Positions 1 to 7,853 of a DNA stretch of 64,000 nt are shown piece by piece. A program made the position numbers and the translations under genes. Below the pieces are notes generated by a model that ran no database searches, had not been told where the DNA came from, and saw nothing but the letters and a program-made list of their open reading frames with translations. The stretch's first letter is position 1. Every line of letters starts with the position of its first letter. This stretch comes from Anaerolineaceae bacterium (GTDB lineage Bacteria; Chloroflexota; Anaerolineae; Aggregatilineales; Phototrophicaceae). The DNA lies in contig NZXX01000012.1 of NCBI GenBank assembly GCA_002702065.1, forward strand, positions 310,001 through 374,000. The letters run 5' to 3'.

Positions 1-265
1 ACTGTTCGCCAAATTTGACGACAACAATATCGGCCCGTTCGATGCCGGTGCGGATACGAATGCTATTGATCCTGGCGGCTTTGTGATCCTGCCAGAAATT
101 ATCGTCTTCGTCGCCCAGAATATCGACGCCGACGTTATCGCTGGCGGCGTGGTCGGTGACAGGGCCTAAAACGGTGACAGGCAGATTGTGCTGCTCGATA
201 CCGTCGATGATCTGATCTCGCCAGTCGGAATGAATCTCGCCCGACAGGTAGATAGTGAATTCCAT
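1..265 (-). CDS. YtoQ family protein, partial (3' end outside window)
   Basis: Reading the minus strand from an ATG at 265 gives a protein beginning MEFTIYLSGEIHSDWRDQI and continuing through a GPVTDH segment to the window edge. This opening and the TDH and ADIVVVKFGE segments match my memory of the YtoQ family, small cytoplasmic proteins of unknown function with a fold likened to nucleoside deoxyribosyltransferases. A strong ribosome site (AGAGGAAGG) lies 4 to 12 bases before the ATG. The gene sits 24 bases after the stop of the double-vWA gene and may be the last gene of that operon. The C-terminal part is missing, so full length cannot be judged. Confidence 0.72.
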   Translation of the reverse strand, partial: MEFTIYLSGEIHSDWRDQIIDGIEQHNLPVTVLGPVTDHAASDNVGVDILGDEDDNFWQDHKAARINSIRIRTGIERADIVVVKFGEQ

Positions 266-289
266 GAGCCTTCCTCTCGTGATGACGGG

Positions 290-3181
290 TTAATTGTCCT
301 GATCGCGCTTGCGCCGCGTTTTGAGCAGTTCACCAGCGACGTTCGCGCCGCTTTTATCCGGCGTGGCTGGGCGCGATTGCGGTTGATAACGCGGCTTTTC
401 GCCCTGTGACTGCGGGGCGGACGTGTCCTCTGTCGTGTCGCGCTGTTCCCGCCGGCGTTCGCGGCTGGTGCGCAGGGCGCTGGCGGTGCTGGGCTGCCCT
501 TCGGTGCGCTGTCGACCGCGCTGCTTGGCGTCGATCAGGGTCGACATCCGCTCCGAAGTTGCCTCGGAGGGGGCGGGTGTTGGCCGCAGGCGACCCACCG
601 CGGCGCGGGCCCGTGCCAGATCACTGCGCGTGATGATCAGCCGCCGTATGGCAATATCCAGCGGCAGCAGCAGCAGCGCCACCAGCAGCAGCCAGGGCCA
701 CAGCGGTGTAAAGGCATTACGCGCGACCAGGTTGTGGACAAAGGGCAGCGATGGATCGTCGCTCATATCGCGGCCATCAGTGATGCTGGCGATATCGTTC
801 AGCAGGTTGATGTCGGCATTGTTGGCGCGCACGTCATATTCCTGCGAGTAGCTCATCACCCAGCCAGTCGTCTGCCGCACCTGCTGATTGGTGCCTTGAC
901 CGCTGATCCCCAGAAAATAGGCGCCTTCAGAATCGGGCGTAAACAGGGCTTCGTAACGGCCCGGCGCGACCTGCCGCAGCACCAGCCGTGAAGATTCCAG
1001 CGCAGGATTGACGATGCTGGCCTGCAAGTCGAGGCCGTTCAGAAAGTCGCCGTTATCGTCGCGGGCATCCACAATCAGGCGGGCCTGTTTACCCTGCATC
1101 TGCACGCGCGATTCCAGGTTATTCGATGCGCCTTCGGTAATTGTCCAGCGGACAGCCTGGCTCCAGAAACGGGAGAAATCGGACCAGCCAACCCAGTTTG
1201 CGCCCCAGCGGGACGACGCATCGCTGGTGAAGGCGACTGCCCGGCCCAGCCCATACTGCCACGAGGCCAGCAGCGGGTCGCTGAAGGGTTCCGGCCCGCG
1301 CAGGATGACCTGTGCCGTTTGTTTGGGCGATGTGGCGACGTAGCCCAGCAGCGGTGGCGCGCTCTGTATACCGTCGAGAATCGGGCTGTTGGCGGTCAGC
1401 ACCGGAACGAACGATTCTTCGATGATGTAGGACCGGCTGGCCAGCACGGTTTCCTGCGTGAAGATGGTGGGAATGGATTCGACCAGATCGACCACATGGT
1501 AATTGCCGCCCCCAGCGGACGCCATCTCCCCCAGAAAGGGCGCGCTGCCCTGACCAATAGCGATGACCGATGTCGTAACTTCACTCTCACTGTTGAGCGT
1601 GCCGGCCAGTTCGACAAGGTTATTGGGGCTGGCACCGCCGTCCGTCAGCAGGATGATGTGCTTGCGCGGTGATGGGTCGTTGACGATGTTATTGGCGACC
1701 AGCCGCATGCCTGCCAGAATATCCGTGCCCCCGCTGGCCCGCAGGGTTGCGACCAACCGCTGGAGGCCAACACGATCCAGCACGGGTTGCAGCTCCGCAA
1801 TCCAGTAGCCAACCGTATCGAACGAGACCACGCCCGCCCGGTCAGTGGGTTGCAGCAGATCAATGGACCGAATAATGGCTTCCTTTGCCAGTTCGATGTT
1901 GGCGACATTGTTGGGGTTGATCGCGCCCATACTGCCAGAACGGTCAATCACGTAGACAATCGTAAGCTGGGGCAGGCGCTGCTGATCGCGGATCTGCATT
2001 TCAACCGGCAGCGTATCTTCCAGCGGGGTGCGGAAATAACCGCCCGGCGCATAAGAATCCGGCCCGCCGATAAAGACCAGCCCGCCGCCCAGGTCGCGCA
2101 CGTAGCTGTCGAGCGCTTCCATACGGCTGTTGGACAGCTCGGTTGCCGGGACATTCGCCATAATCACGGTGTCGTATTGAGCCAGCGGCGCGAGGCCGAT
2201 AGGTAATTCCGCCGGTGTCGCCCGGTCGACCGTGACTCCGGCTTCTTCGAGCGCGGGAATCAGATTCTGGACTTCGGCATCATCCATGCTGACGAGCAAG
2301 GCGCGCGGCGGCCCGATGATCTGCGTAAACGTGGAAAGCTGGTTGTTCTGATAGAAGCTGTCGCCGTCTGCGGGGTCGACCTGGACGCGGAAATCTTTAA
2401 AACCCGCCGATGAACCGGGCAGGGTGAGCGTGTAATTGTTCGTACCTTGCTGTAACTGCACGTCCTGCCGCTGGATGATGGTCCCGGCGTCGAGGATGGT
2501 CACAGTGGCGGCGGTGGCGGCTTCGGCTTCGATAGACAAAGACAGGTCGAACGACTGCCCGGCGGTGACATTGCCCGGCACGCTCAGGTCGGTAACCTGG
2601 ACTTCAGGCCCCGGCTCACGGGCGAAAGCGACAAAGCTGATCTCCACGCCGACGGCGGCGGCCTGCTGCACGGCGGCGCTGGTATCGCCAATGGTGGGGC
2701 GGCCATCACTGAGGATGACCAACCGGCGTGCGGCATCATTCGGGAACAGGGCGATGCCATGCCGGATCGCCTGCGCCAGATCGGTATTGCTGGTCACAGG
2801 CTGCGATTGCAGGGCGGCCAGTTCGCGCACAGCATTGACCGAGCGTTCGGTGCGGGGGTCTGCGCCAAAAACGACAACCCCGGCCACATCGTCTGGCCCC
2901 ATCGCCTGGAGGGATTCGCGCACATACTCAATCTGCGCTTCTTCCACTTCTGTCCCCAGACTGTCGGAGACATCGACCAGAAAGACGACGGCCAGCTTGT
3001 TCGCAGACTGGCTGACCTGCACACCGGCGAGGGCCAGCACCACCAGCGCCACGATGATCACGCGCAGGGTGGTACTCGTGATGTCGCGGGTACGACGAAA
3101 GCGCTGCCGCGGCCAGCCGAGGTAGATCACCAGCGGGATTATGAACAATAAAAGCAGGGCCACAGGGTTGGTAAAAGACAT
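290..3181 (-). CDS. Membrane protein with two von Willebrand factor A domains and a glutamine-amidotransferase-like domain
   Basis: The protein has 963 residues. Two N-terminal membrane segments (about 5-22 and 38-56) precede a first vWA domain with a DVSDS metal-site motif near residue 70. A GATase-like Rossmann region (about 290-385, ending GGGLVFIGGPDSY) follows. A second vWA domain (about 405-590) carries a canonical DRSGSM motif. A segment rich in W and G (AFTSDASSRWGANWVGW) typical of this family comes next, then a C-terminal membrane segment (WPWLLLVALLLLPLDIAI) and a basic, proline-rich tail. Such proteins accompany MoxR ATPases and DUF58 proteins and are thought to sense or assemble envelope complexes. 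The gene lies 41 bases after the BatA-like gene in the same direction. Function is inferred from family and context. Confidence 0.85.
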   Translation of the reverse strand: MSFTNPVALLLLFIIPLVIYLGWPRQRFRRTRDITSTTLRVIIVALVVLALAGVQVSQSANKLAVVFLVDVSDSLGTEVEEAQIEYVRESLQAMGPDDVAGVVVFGADPRTERSVNAVRELAALQSQPVTSNTDLAQAIRHGIALFPNDAARRLVILSDGRPTIGDTSAAVQQAAAVGVEISFVAFAREPGPEVQVTDLSVPGNVTAGQSFDLSLSIEAEAATAATVTILDAGTIIQRQDVQLQQGTNNYTLTLPGSSAGFKDFRVQVDPADGDSFYQNNQLSTFTQIIGPPRALLVSMDDAEVQNLIPALEEAGVTVDRATPAELPIGLAPLAQYDTVIMANVPATELSNSRMEALDSYVRDLGGGLVFIGGPDSYAPGGYFRTPLEDTLPVEMQIRDQQRLPQLTIVYVIDRSGSMGAINPNNVANIELAKEAIIRSIDLLQPTDRAGVVSFDTVGYWIAELQPVLDRVGLQRLVATLRASGGTDILAGMRLVANNIVNDPSPRKHIILLTDGGASPNNLVELAGTLNSESEVTTSVIAIGQGSAPFLGEMASAGGGNYHVVDLVESIPTIFTQETVLASRSYIIEESFVPVLTANSPILDGIQSAPPLLGYVATSPKQTAQVILRGPEPFSDPLLASWQYGLGRAVAFTSDASSRWGANWVGWSDFSRFWSQAVRWTITEGASNNLESRVQMQGKQARLIVDARDDNGDFLNGLDLQASIVNPALESSRLVLRQVAPGRYEALFTPDSEGAYFLGISGQGTNQQVRQTTGWVMSYSQEYDVRANNADINLLNDIASITDGRDMSDDPSLPFVHNLVARNAFTPLWPWLLLVALLLLPLDIAIRRLIITRSDLARARAAVGRLRPTPAPSEATSERMSTLIDAKQRGRQRTEGQPSTASALRTSRERRREQRDTTEDTSAPQSQGEKPRYQPQSRPATPDKSGANVAGELLKTRRKRDQDN

Positions 3182-3222
3182 AATGGCTTACTCAGGCAAA
3201 CCTCATAACTGTGCTGCCACGA

Positions 3223-5136
3223 TCAGGATACCACGTCGGGCGCGCTGCCGGTGCGACGGATGATGCGCGGCGCGCGCTGGCGCTGCTGGTACACGTACCA
3301 TTCCACCAGCAGGATAATCAGGGCGATGAGTGCGACCAGCGGCCAGAACTCGAACTGACCGACTTCCTCGCGTTCGCCGGGTGTGACGGTCGTCTGGCCG
3401 ATCTGAAGCGTACCCTGTGGTGCGATGCGGCTCTCGGCTGGGTCGAACAGGTTGACGCTGAACGACTGGCTTTGGGTGACGGTGCTGCCTTCCAGCACTT
3501 CGAGCCTGTAAATGCCGGGCTGAGATGTTCCGGCAAAGACCACCGACTGCCGGTCCACAGGCAGGCTTTGCTGAGCGCCATCCGGCAAGGTGACGTTGAT
3601 AGCACTGGCCGTCAGCGGCGGACGAATCAGCACCGAATCGCCAACCGTCAGGCCGCCGGTGGTCGAGATAATATTTTGCGGCGCAAACCATTCCATCAGG
3701 TTTGCCATCAGCACCGGCCAGGCGATTTGCAGGGGCAGGTCGCTGTTGTGAATATCGAAGGTGAAGATCGCCACCTGCCGTCCATCAATATCACCCGCCA
3801 GCACCAGCGGTCCGCCTGCCGCGCTGACCAGCGGCGTCGCCCATTCGACATCCGAAATCTGGTTGAATTGCAGGATATTGACGTTGTTCAGGTTGAGAAA
3901 CTGGGTGCGCGGGTCGTTATTGGCGACTTCGATGTCACCTGCCTGCGTCGTTTCTGCGCCGATGGTGAACAAATCGGTGCTGCGCTGCGGGTTGATGATG
4001 AGCAGGTCACCGTCTGGCAGGTCGTTCGGCAGCCAGCGGTCCAGCACATACAGGTCAAATGCCTGCTGCGGAATGCCGCGATCCAGATTGCCGCGGAATC
4101 CTTCCGCCGACGGCAGGCTGCGTAGCACCTGTTCGATGAACAGATTGCCGGGGGACATCAGCAGCACGCGGCGCGTCGTCGTGTCGCTGGCAATGGCCCA
4201 GGCGCGGTCATCCACCGGCAGATAATCCTCGATGTCCGACGCGGCGGGCATGGTCAGGCTGGCTTCGATCTGCTGGAAACCCACCGGAAGCTGCTCGGAG
4301 GTCAGGGCGATGTTGTCTTCTGCCGGGACGGTGTAAAAGTTCGATACAAATAACTCGCCATCGACGGTCAGGCTGTAGACGATTTCGGCGTCCTGCGGGC
4401 CATAGTTGGTGATCTGGGTAAAGAGCTGCGGTGGCTGCCCGGCACGCGACCGGGTTGCCAGTGCGGTAATGGCCATATTTTCGCTGCGTTCACCCACCGG
4501 GATATAGCTGATTTCACCGGGAATTTCGGGCAGCAGGGCTGCATCACCCAGACCGCCATCGCTGATAATGACGACGTCAAAGGTAGTCGCATCACCGGCG
4601 CCGCCAATCGCCAGCGTGATCGCGCCGGGCCAGTCGGCTGTCGCGCTGCTGGGTTGTGCGCTGTTGATGGCGCTGGTCAGTTGGAGGCGGTCACTGGTGG
4701 CCGGGGCGATAATCTCCGGCACATCCGCCACCCGGATCACGGTCATGCTGTCGCCTGCGCCCAGTGTGTTGATGACGTTTTGTGCCTGTCGTTTTGCCAT
4801 GTCGAAGCGTGTGCCGCCATCGACATCGGTCGCGTTCATGCTGGCGGACGCATCCAGCAGCAGCACGATCTGCCCCGCGCCGACCGCTGGCACGGTGATG
4901 AAGGGCCGCGCCAGGGCAAACACCAGCGCCGCCAGAATCAGCAGTTGTAACAGCAGCAGCAAATTGCGCCGCAGCCGCTGCCAGGGCGTGTTGGCTTCGT
5001 TGTCCTGCAAAATCTGCTGCCACAGGAAGGTGCTGGAAATGACGACTTCGCGCCGTCGCAGCCGCAGCATGTACAGCAGAATAATCGGGATCGCCAGCAG
5101 CCCGCCAAGCAGCGCCAATGGGGTCAGGAATTGCAT
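3223..5136 (-). CDS. BatA-like vWA domain membrane protein
   Basis: About 637 residues. The N terminus (MQFLTPLALLGGLLAIPIIL) is the BatA-type membrane hairpin: a first membrane segment, then the basic patch LRLRRREVVISS with the STFLW motif, then a second membrane segment. A vWA domain follows with the metal-site motif DASASM near residue 92. The middle is beta-rich with a GATase-like segment, and a last membrane helix (FWPLVALIALIILLVEWYVY) is near the C terminus. The ORF can extend to a TTG at 5139, but the ATG at 5136 with GAGGAT upstream is the better start. That ribosome site lies inside the end of the preceding gene, whose TAG stop is only three bases before this ATG, so translation is probably coupled. 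Confidence 0.88.
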   Translation of the reverse strand: MQFLTPLALLGGLLAIPIILLYMLRLRRREVVISSTFLWQQILQDNEANTPWQRLRRNLLLLLQLLILAALVFALARPFITVPAVGAGQIVLLLDASASMNATDVDGGTRFDMAKRQAQNVINTLGAGDSMTVIRVADVPEIIAPATSDRLQLTSAINSAQPSSATADWPGAITLAIGGAGDATTFDVVIISDGGLGDAALLPEIPGEISYIPVGERSENMAITALATRSRAGQPPQLFTQITNYGPQDAEIVYSLTVDGELFVSNFYTVPAEDNIALTSEQLPVGFQQIEASLTMPAASDIEDYLPVDDRAWAIASDTTTRRVLLMSPGNLFIEQVLRSLPSAEGFRGNLDRGIPQQAFDLYVLDRWLPNDLPDGDLLIINPQRSTDLFTIGAETTQAGDIEVANNDPRTQFLNLNNVNILQFNQISDVEWATPLVSAAGGPLVLAGDIDGRQVAIFTFDIHNSDLPLQIAWPVLMANLMEWFAPQNIISTTGGLTVGDSVLIRPPLTASAINVTLPDGAQQSLPVDRQSVVFAGTSQPGIYRLEVLEGSTVTQSQSFSVNLFDPAESRIAPQGTLQIGQTTVTPGEREEVGQFEFWPLVALIALIILLVEWYVYQQRQRAPRIIRRTGSAPDVVS

Positions 5137-5139
5137 CAA

Positions 5140-5760
5140 CTAATCCTCAGAAGGGTTTTCACACGATTCCTCGTCTTTTGGTTCTTCCTCACTTAGCCAA
5201 TCAAACCTATACTCGAAACACTTCCGTAGTTGAATATTTGCTGGATTTCGTAGCTCTCTAACATACATCGACAAGTGAAAATTTAGAGTGTTAACCAAGA
5301 TATGCGGATTTAGAACCATCCATCCATCTTCTTGAATTTCTAGAACGTGGGGAATATTGGCTGTAATTGCGAATCCGGCTCCCGTTATGCCCGCGTGATA
5401 TAGACCTGACCGGGCTTTATCATAGAGTCTATTCAAGACCGCTTCTCTAACTAATTTGTCGGGCAACTTTTTCTTGATATCATCAAAAACCCACTCAAAT
5501 CCCAGTCTGAAGTATCGCTTTGAATGGCCGTTCTTGTTTATACCTCGATGCCCATGACGAAACTTTGCTATCGATTCAAAATAGCTCAATGCAATATGCA
5601 TAGCGGCAAATGCAGAGTGCGGATCGTTTCGTAACAAAGACTCAGCCTGATTCAACTGCCACCCACGCACTCTATCCTCAAAAATTGCTATTTTTTCGTC
5701 GAGAGTCATTCCATTGGGAAACATCTCAGCAGTATAGTGGGGGCTTATAGCAGTTGCCAT
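5140..5760 (-). CDS. Hypothetical protein with an RxxxxH (HEPN-like) motif, inserted in the MoxR/vWA operon
   Basis: A 206-residue soluble protein, mostly helical, with no signal peptide or membrane segment. I do not recognise a named family. The stretch KARSGLYHAGITG contains R-x4-H flanked by hydrophobic helix, the pattern used by HEPN-fold ribonucleases and related helical proteins, and the N-terminal half (SAFAAMHIALSYFESIAKF) is also helix-like. The gene is clearly richer in A/T than the genes on both sides, with codons ending in A or T far more often. It has its own ribosome site (AAAGGG, seven bases before the ATG). It separates the DUF58 gene (36 bases upstream) from the BatA-like gene (three bases downstream), genes that normally sit together, which suggests later acquisition. 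HEPN assignment is tentative. Confidence 0.7.
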   Translation of the reverse strand: MATAISPHYTAEMFPNGMTLDEKIAIFEDRVRGWQLNQAESLLRNDPHSAFAAMHIALSYFESIAKFRHGHRGINKNGHSKRYFRLGFEWVFDDIKKKLPDKLVREAVLNRLYDKARSGLYHAGITGAGFAITANIPHVLEIQEDGWMVLNPHILVNTLNFHLSMYVRELRNPANIQLRKCFEYRFDWLSEEEPKDEESCENPSED

Positions 5761-5796
5761 AGTTTACCCTTTGCCCTCTTTGCGTTTGGCTTTTTA

Positions 5797-6699
5797 TTAC
5801 TTCAGCAGGCCCAGGCGGCGCAGGTCTTGCAGCACGATCCGTTCCCACGGCGTGCTCGTGTCAATGAACAGATAGTGACCACCCCGGCGCATGATCTCCA
5901 GCCGGAGGTCGTCGCGCCACGTGTTCAGGCGCAAGGTGTAAATCTCGCGCATGGAGGCGTCAATCGTGACCTCCTGCGGCGTGCCGGTTTCGACATCCAC
6001 CAGGCGCAGGTCCCCATTCAGCGGCGGGTTGATTTCGTCGGGCGACAGCACATGCAGCACCACGACTTCGTAGCCTTTGCCCATCAGCGTGCGGATGCCT
6101 TCGCTATGACCGGAGGGCGAGAACATGTCGCTGATGATGAACAACAGGCCAGGTCGCGTGGAGTAAACGGCGTAGTCTCTCAGGGCGATGTTCAGGTCCG
6201 TGACGCCGCGGGCGCGCAGATTGCCGACCCAATCCAGCATGGCAAAGCCGCGGGCGCGTCCACGGGCCGGGCCGAAACGGTCTGCGCCGGTATCACTGAT
6301 GGCGCTCAGCATCATGCGGTCATTGGTCGTCAGCGAGGCATAGGCCAGCCCTGCCGCCAGCCGCCGGGCATAAACAAACTTGTTCTCGTCGATCAGTTCC
6401 GCGTCGTTCGGCCAATCCATGCTGGCGGAGGTGTCGAGCAGGATATGAACCGCCAGGTCTTCCTCATCTTCCAGCAGCTTGATGTAAGGCCGCTGCAACC
6501 GGGCATACACGTTCCAGTCCAGCCGCCGCAGGTCGTCGCCGCGCGCGTAATTACGATAATCGGCAAACTCGATACTGGTGCCGCGTTTGGTCGACCGGCG
6601 TTCGCCCTTCATGGCCCCGGCCCGCACCCGCGACGAAATGAGCATGACCTGCTCCAGCTTGCGCCGGGTTTTTTCGTCAAAGACCTTGTTATCTGGCAT
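5797..6699 (-). CDS. DUF58 domain-containing protein
   Basis: A 300-residue soluble protein. The signature GERRSTKRGTSIEFADYRNY followed by GDDLRRLDWNVYARL is the DUF58 core, which precedes a vWA-like half containing ILLDTSASMDW (metal-site DTSAS). DUF58 proteins are partners of MoxR AAA+ ATPases, and the two genes are separated here by only five bases. The C-terminal half (IDTSTPWERIVLQDLRRLGL) is also typical. The protein is probably cytoplasmic and links the MoxR chaperone to the vWA membrane proteins encoded downstream; the exact client is unknown. Confidence 0.9.
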   Translation of the reverse strand: MPDNKVFDEKTRRKLEQVMLISSRVRAGAMKGERRSTKRGTSIEFADYRNYARGDDLRRLDWNVYARLQRPYIKLLEDEEDLAVHILLDTSASMDWPNDAELIDENKFVYARRLAAGLAYASLTTNDRMMLSAISDTGADRFGPARGRARGFAMLDWVGNLRARGVTDLNIALRDYAVYSTRPGLLFIISDMFSPSGHSEGIRTLMGKGYEVVVLHVLSPDEINPPLNGDLRLVDVETGTPQEVTIDASMREIYTLRLNTWRDDLRLEIMRRGGHYLFIDTSTPWERIVLQDLRRLGLLK

Positions 6700-6704
6700 G
6701 GCGA

Positions 6705-7694
6705 TCAGGCAGGCTGCTTGCGGACAGCCTGAATCACATCCTTGATAATGGCATCGGTGTTGATGCCTTCGGCCAATCCCTCGAAGTTGAGCAGCAGGCG
6801 ATGGCGCAGGGCCGGTGCTGCGACGGCCTCGATATCTTCAAACGATACGTTGAAGCGGCCTTCGAGCAGCGCGTGAACTTTCGCGCCGATAATCAGGGCC
6901 TGTGCGCCGCGCGGGCTGGAGCCGTAGCGCACATACTGCCGCACCATGTCCGGCGCGCTGGCATCCTCCGGGTGCGTCGAGACGATCAGCCGGGCGACAT
7001 ACTCGCTGAGATGCGAGGCGACCGGTGTGCTGAGCGCCAGCTTGCCCATGCTGATTACCTGCTTGCCATCGGCGACCTTGTTGGGCTGGGCGATATCCGC
7101 CCCGGTGGTGCGCTCGACAATGTTGACCAGTTCCTCCATTTTGGGGAATGTCACGTTGACCTTGAACATGAAGCGGTCGAGCTGCGCTTCCGGTAGGGGG
7201 TAGGTGCCTTCCATTTCCAGCGGATTTTGCGTCGCCAGGACAAAAAACGGCGGTTCGAGCTTATAGCTGCGGTTCGCCACCGTGACTGTTTTTTCCTGCA
7301 TGGCTTCCAGCAGGGCAGACTGAGTCTTGGGCGTGGCGCGGTTGATCTCGTCCGCCAACACCAGATTAGCGAAGACCGGCCCCTCATGGAAGCGGAACAC
7401 CCGCCGCCCTTCCTCGGTTTCTTCCATAATGTCCGTGCCGGTGATATCAGAAGGCATCAGGTCCGGCGTGAACTGGATGCGGGCGAACTTCAGGTCCAGC
7501 GCTTCGGCCAGGGTGCGGATAAGCATGGTTTTGCCTAGACCCGGCACACCTTCGAGCAGCGCGTGGCGCCCGGCCAGAATGCAGATGATGACGCTGCGTA
7601 CGACTTCATTCTGGCCCACAATAACGCGGGCGACTTCCGCTTCGATCTGCTGGGCGATGCGGCTGAATTCTTCGAGTTTCAATTCGTCTGCCAT
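6705..7694 (-). CDS. MoxR family AAA+ ATPase
   Basis: A 329-residue AAA+ ATPase. Walker A is GVPGLGKT (residues 49-56), Walker B is LVLADEINRA (about 110-119), and the QNPLEMEGTYPLPEAQLDRF segment is the MoxR sensor-1/arginine-finger region. MoxR proteins act as chaperone-like ATPases that mature or activate complexes through vWA-domain partners, here the DUF58, BatA-like and double-vWA proteins encoded immediately downstream. The ATG at 7694 is preceded by a CAGGTAG ribosome site and a -10 box at 7730-7735, so this gene probably starts its own transcript as well as being read from upstream. Confidence 0.95.
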   Translation of the reverse strand: MADELKLEEFSRIAQQIEAEVARVIVGQNEVVRSVIICILAGRHALLEGVPGLGKTMLIRTLAEALDLKFARIQFTPDLMPSDITGTDIMEETEEGRRVFRFHEGPVFANLVLADEINRATPKTQSALLEAMQEKTVTVANRSYKLEPPFFVLATQNPLEMEGTYPLPEAQLDRFMFKVNVTFPKMEELVNIVERTTGADIAQPNKVADGKQVISMGKLALSTPVASHLSEYVARLIVSTHPEDASAPDMVRQYVRYGSSPRGAQALIIGAKVHALLEGRFNVSFEDIEAVAAPALRHRLLLNFEGLAEGINTDAIIKDVIQAVRKQPA

Positions 7695-7729
7695 CGGGCT
7701 ACCTGTTTCAAGTGGATTACAGTTCTTCT

Positions 7730-7735
7730 ATTATA
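7730..7735 (-). promoter_or_regulatory. Probable -10 box for the MoxR gene
   Basis: On the minus strand the sequence reads GTATAATAGAAG, with a perfect TATAAT. Transcription would start near 7722, giving a leader of about 28 bases before the MoxR ATG. No good -35 element is visible at the usual distance. The same TATAATAG octamer recurs before two other genes of this region (12870-12875 and 15490-15495). Confidence 0.5.
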
Positions 7736-7853
7736 CAAACGTGCACGGTGAAAGGTTGAGTCCGCGGCGAAATGACACAGGACTCTCACCTGCTGGCCCT
7801 GCCGCCGCAGGTAAATACTCATCTGCTGTTCACAAATGATCTGCCCACGCCGG

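Noticed and set aside
3211..4125. Plus-strand ORF of 304 residues opposite the BatA-like gene
   Set aside because: Antisense shadow with no start signal and no recognisable motif.
5737..6732. Plus-strand ORF of 331 residues opposite the DUF58 gene
   Set aside because: Long open antisense frame expected in GC-rich coding DNA; composition (Q, H, R-rich) is unlike a real protein and the opposite strand has a clear DUF58 gene.
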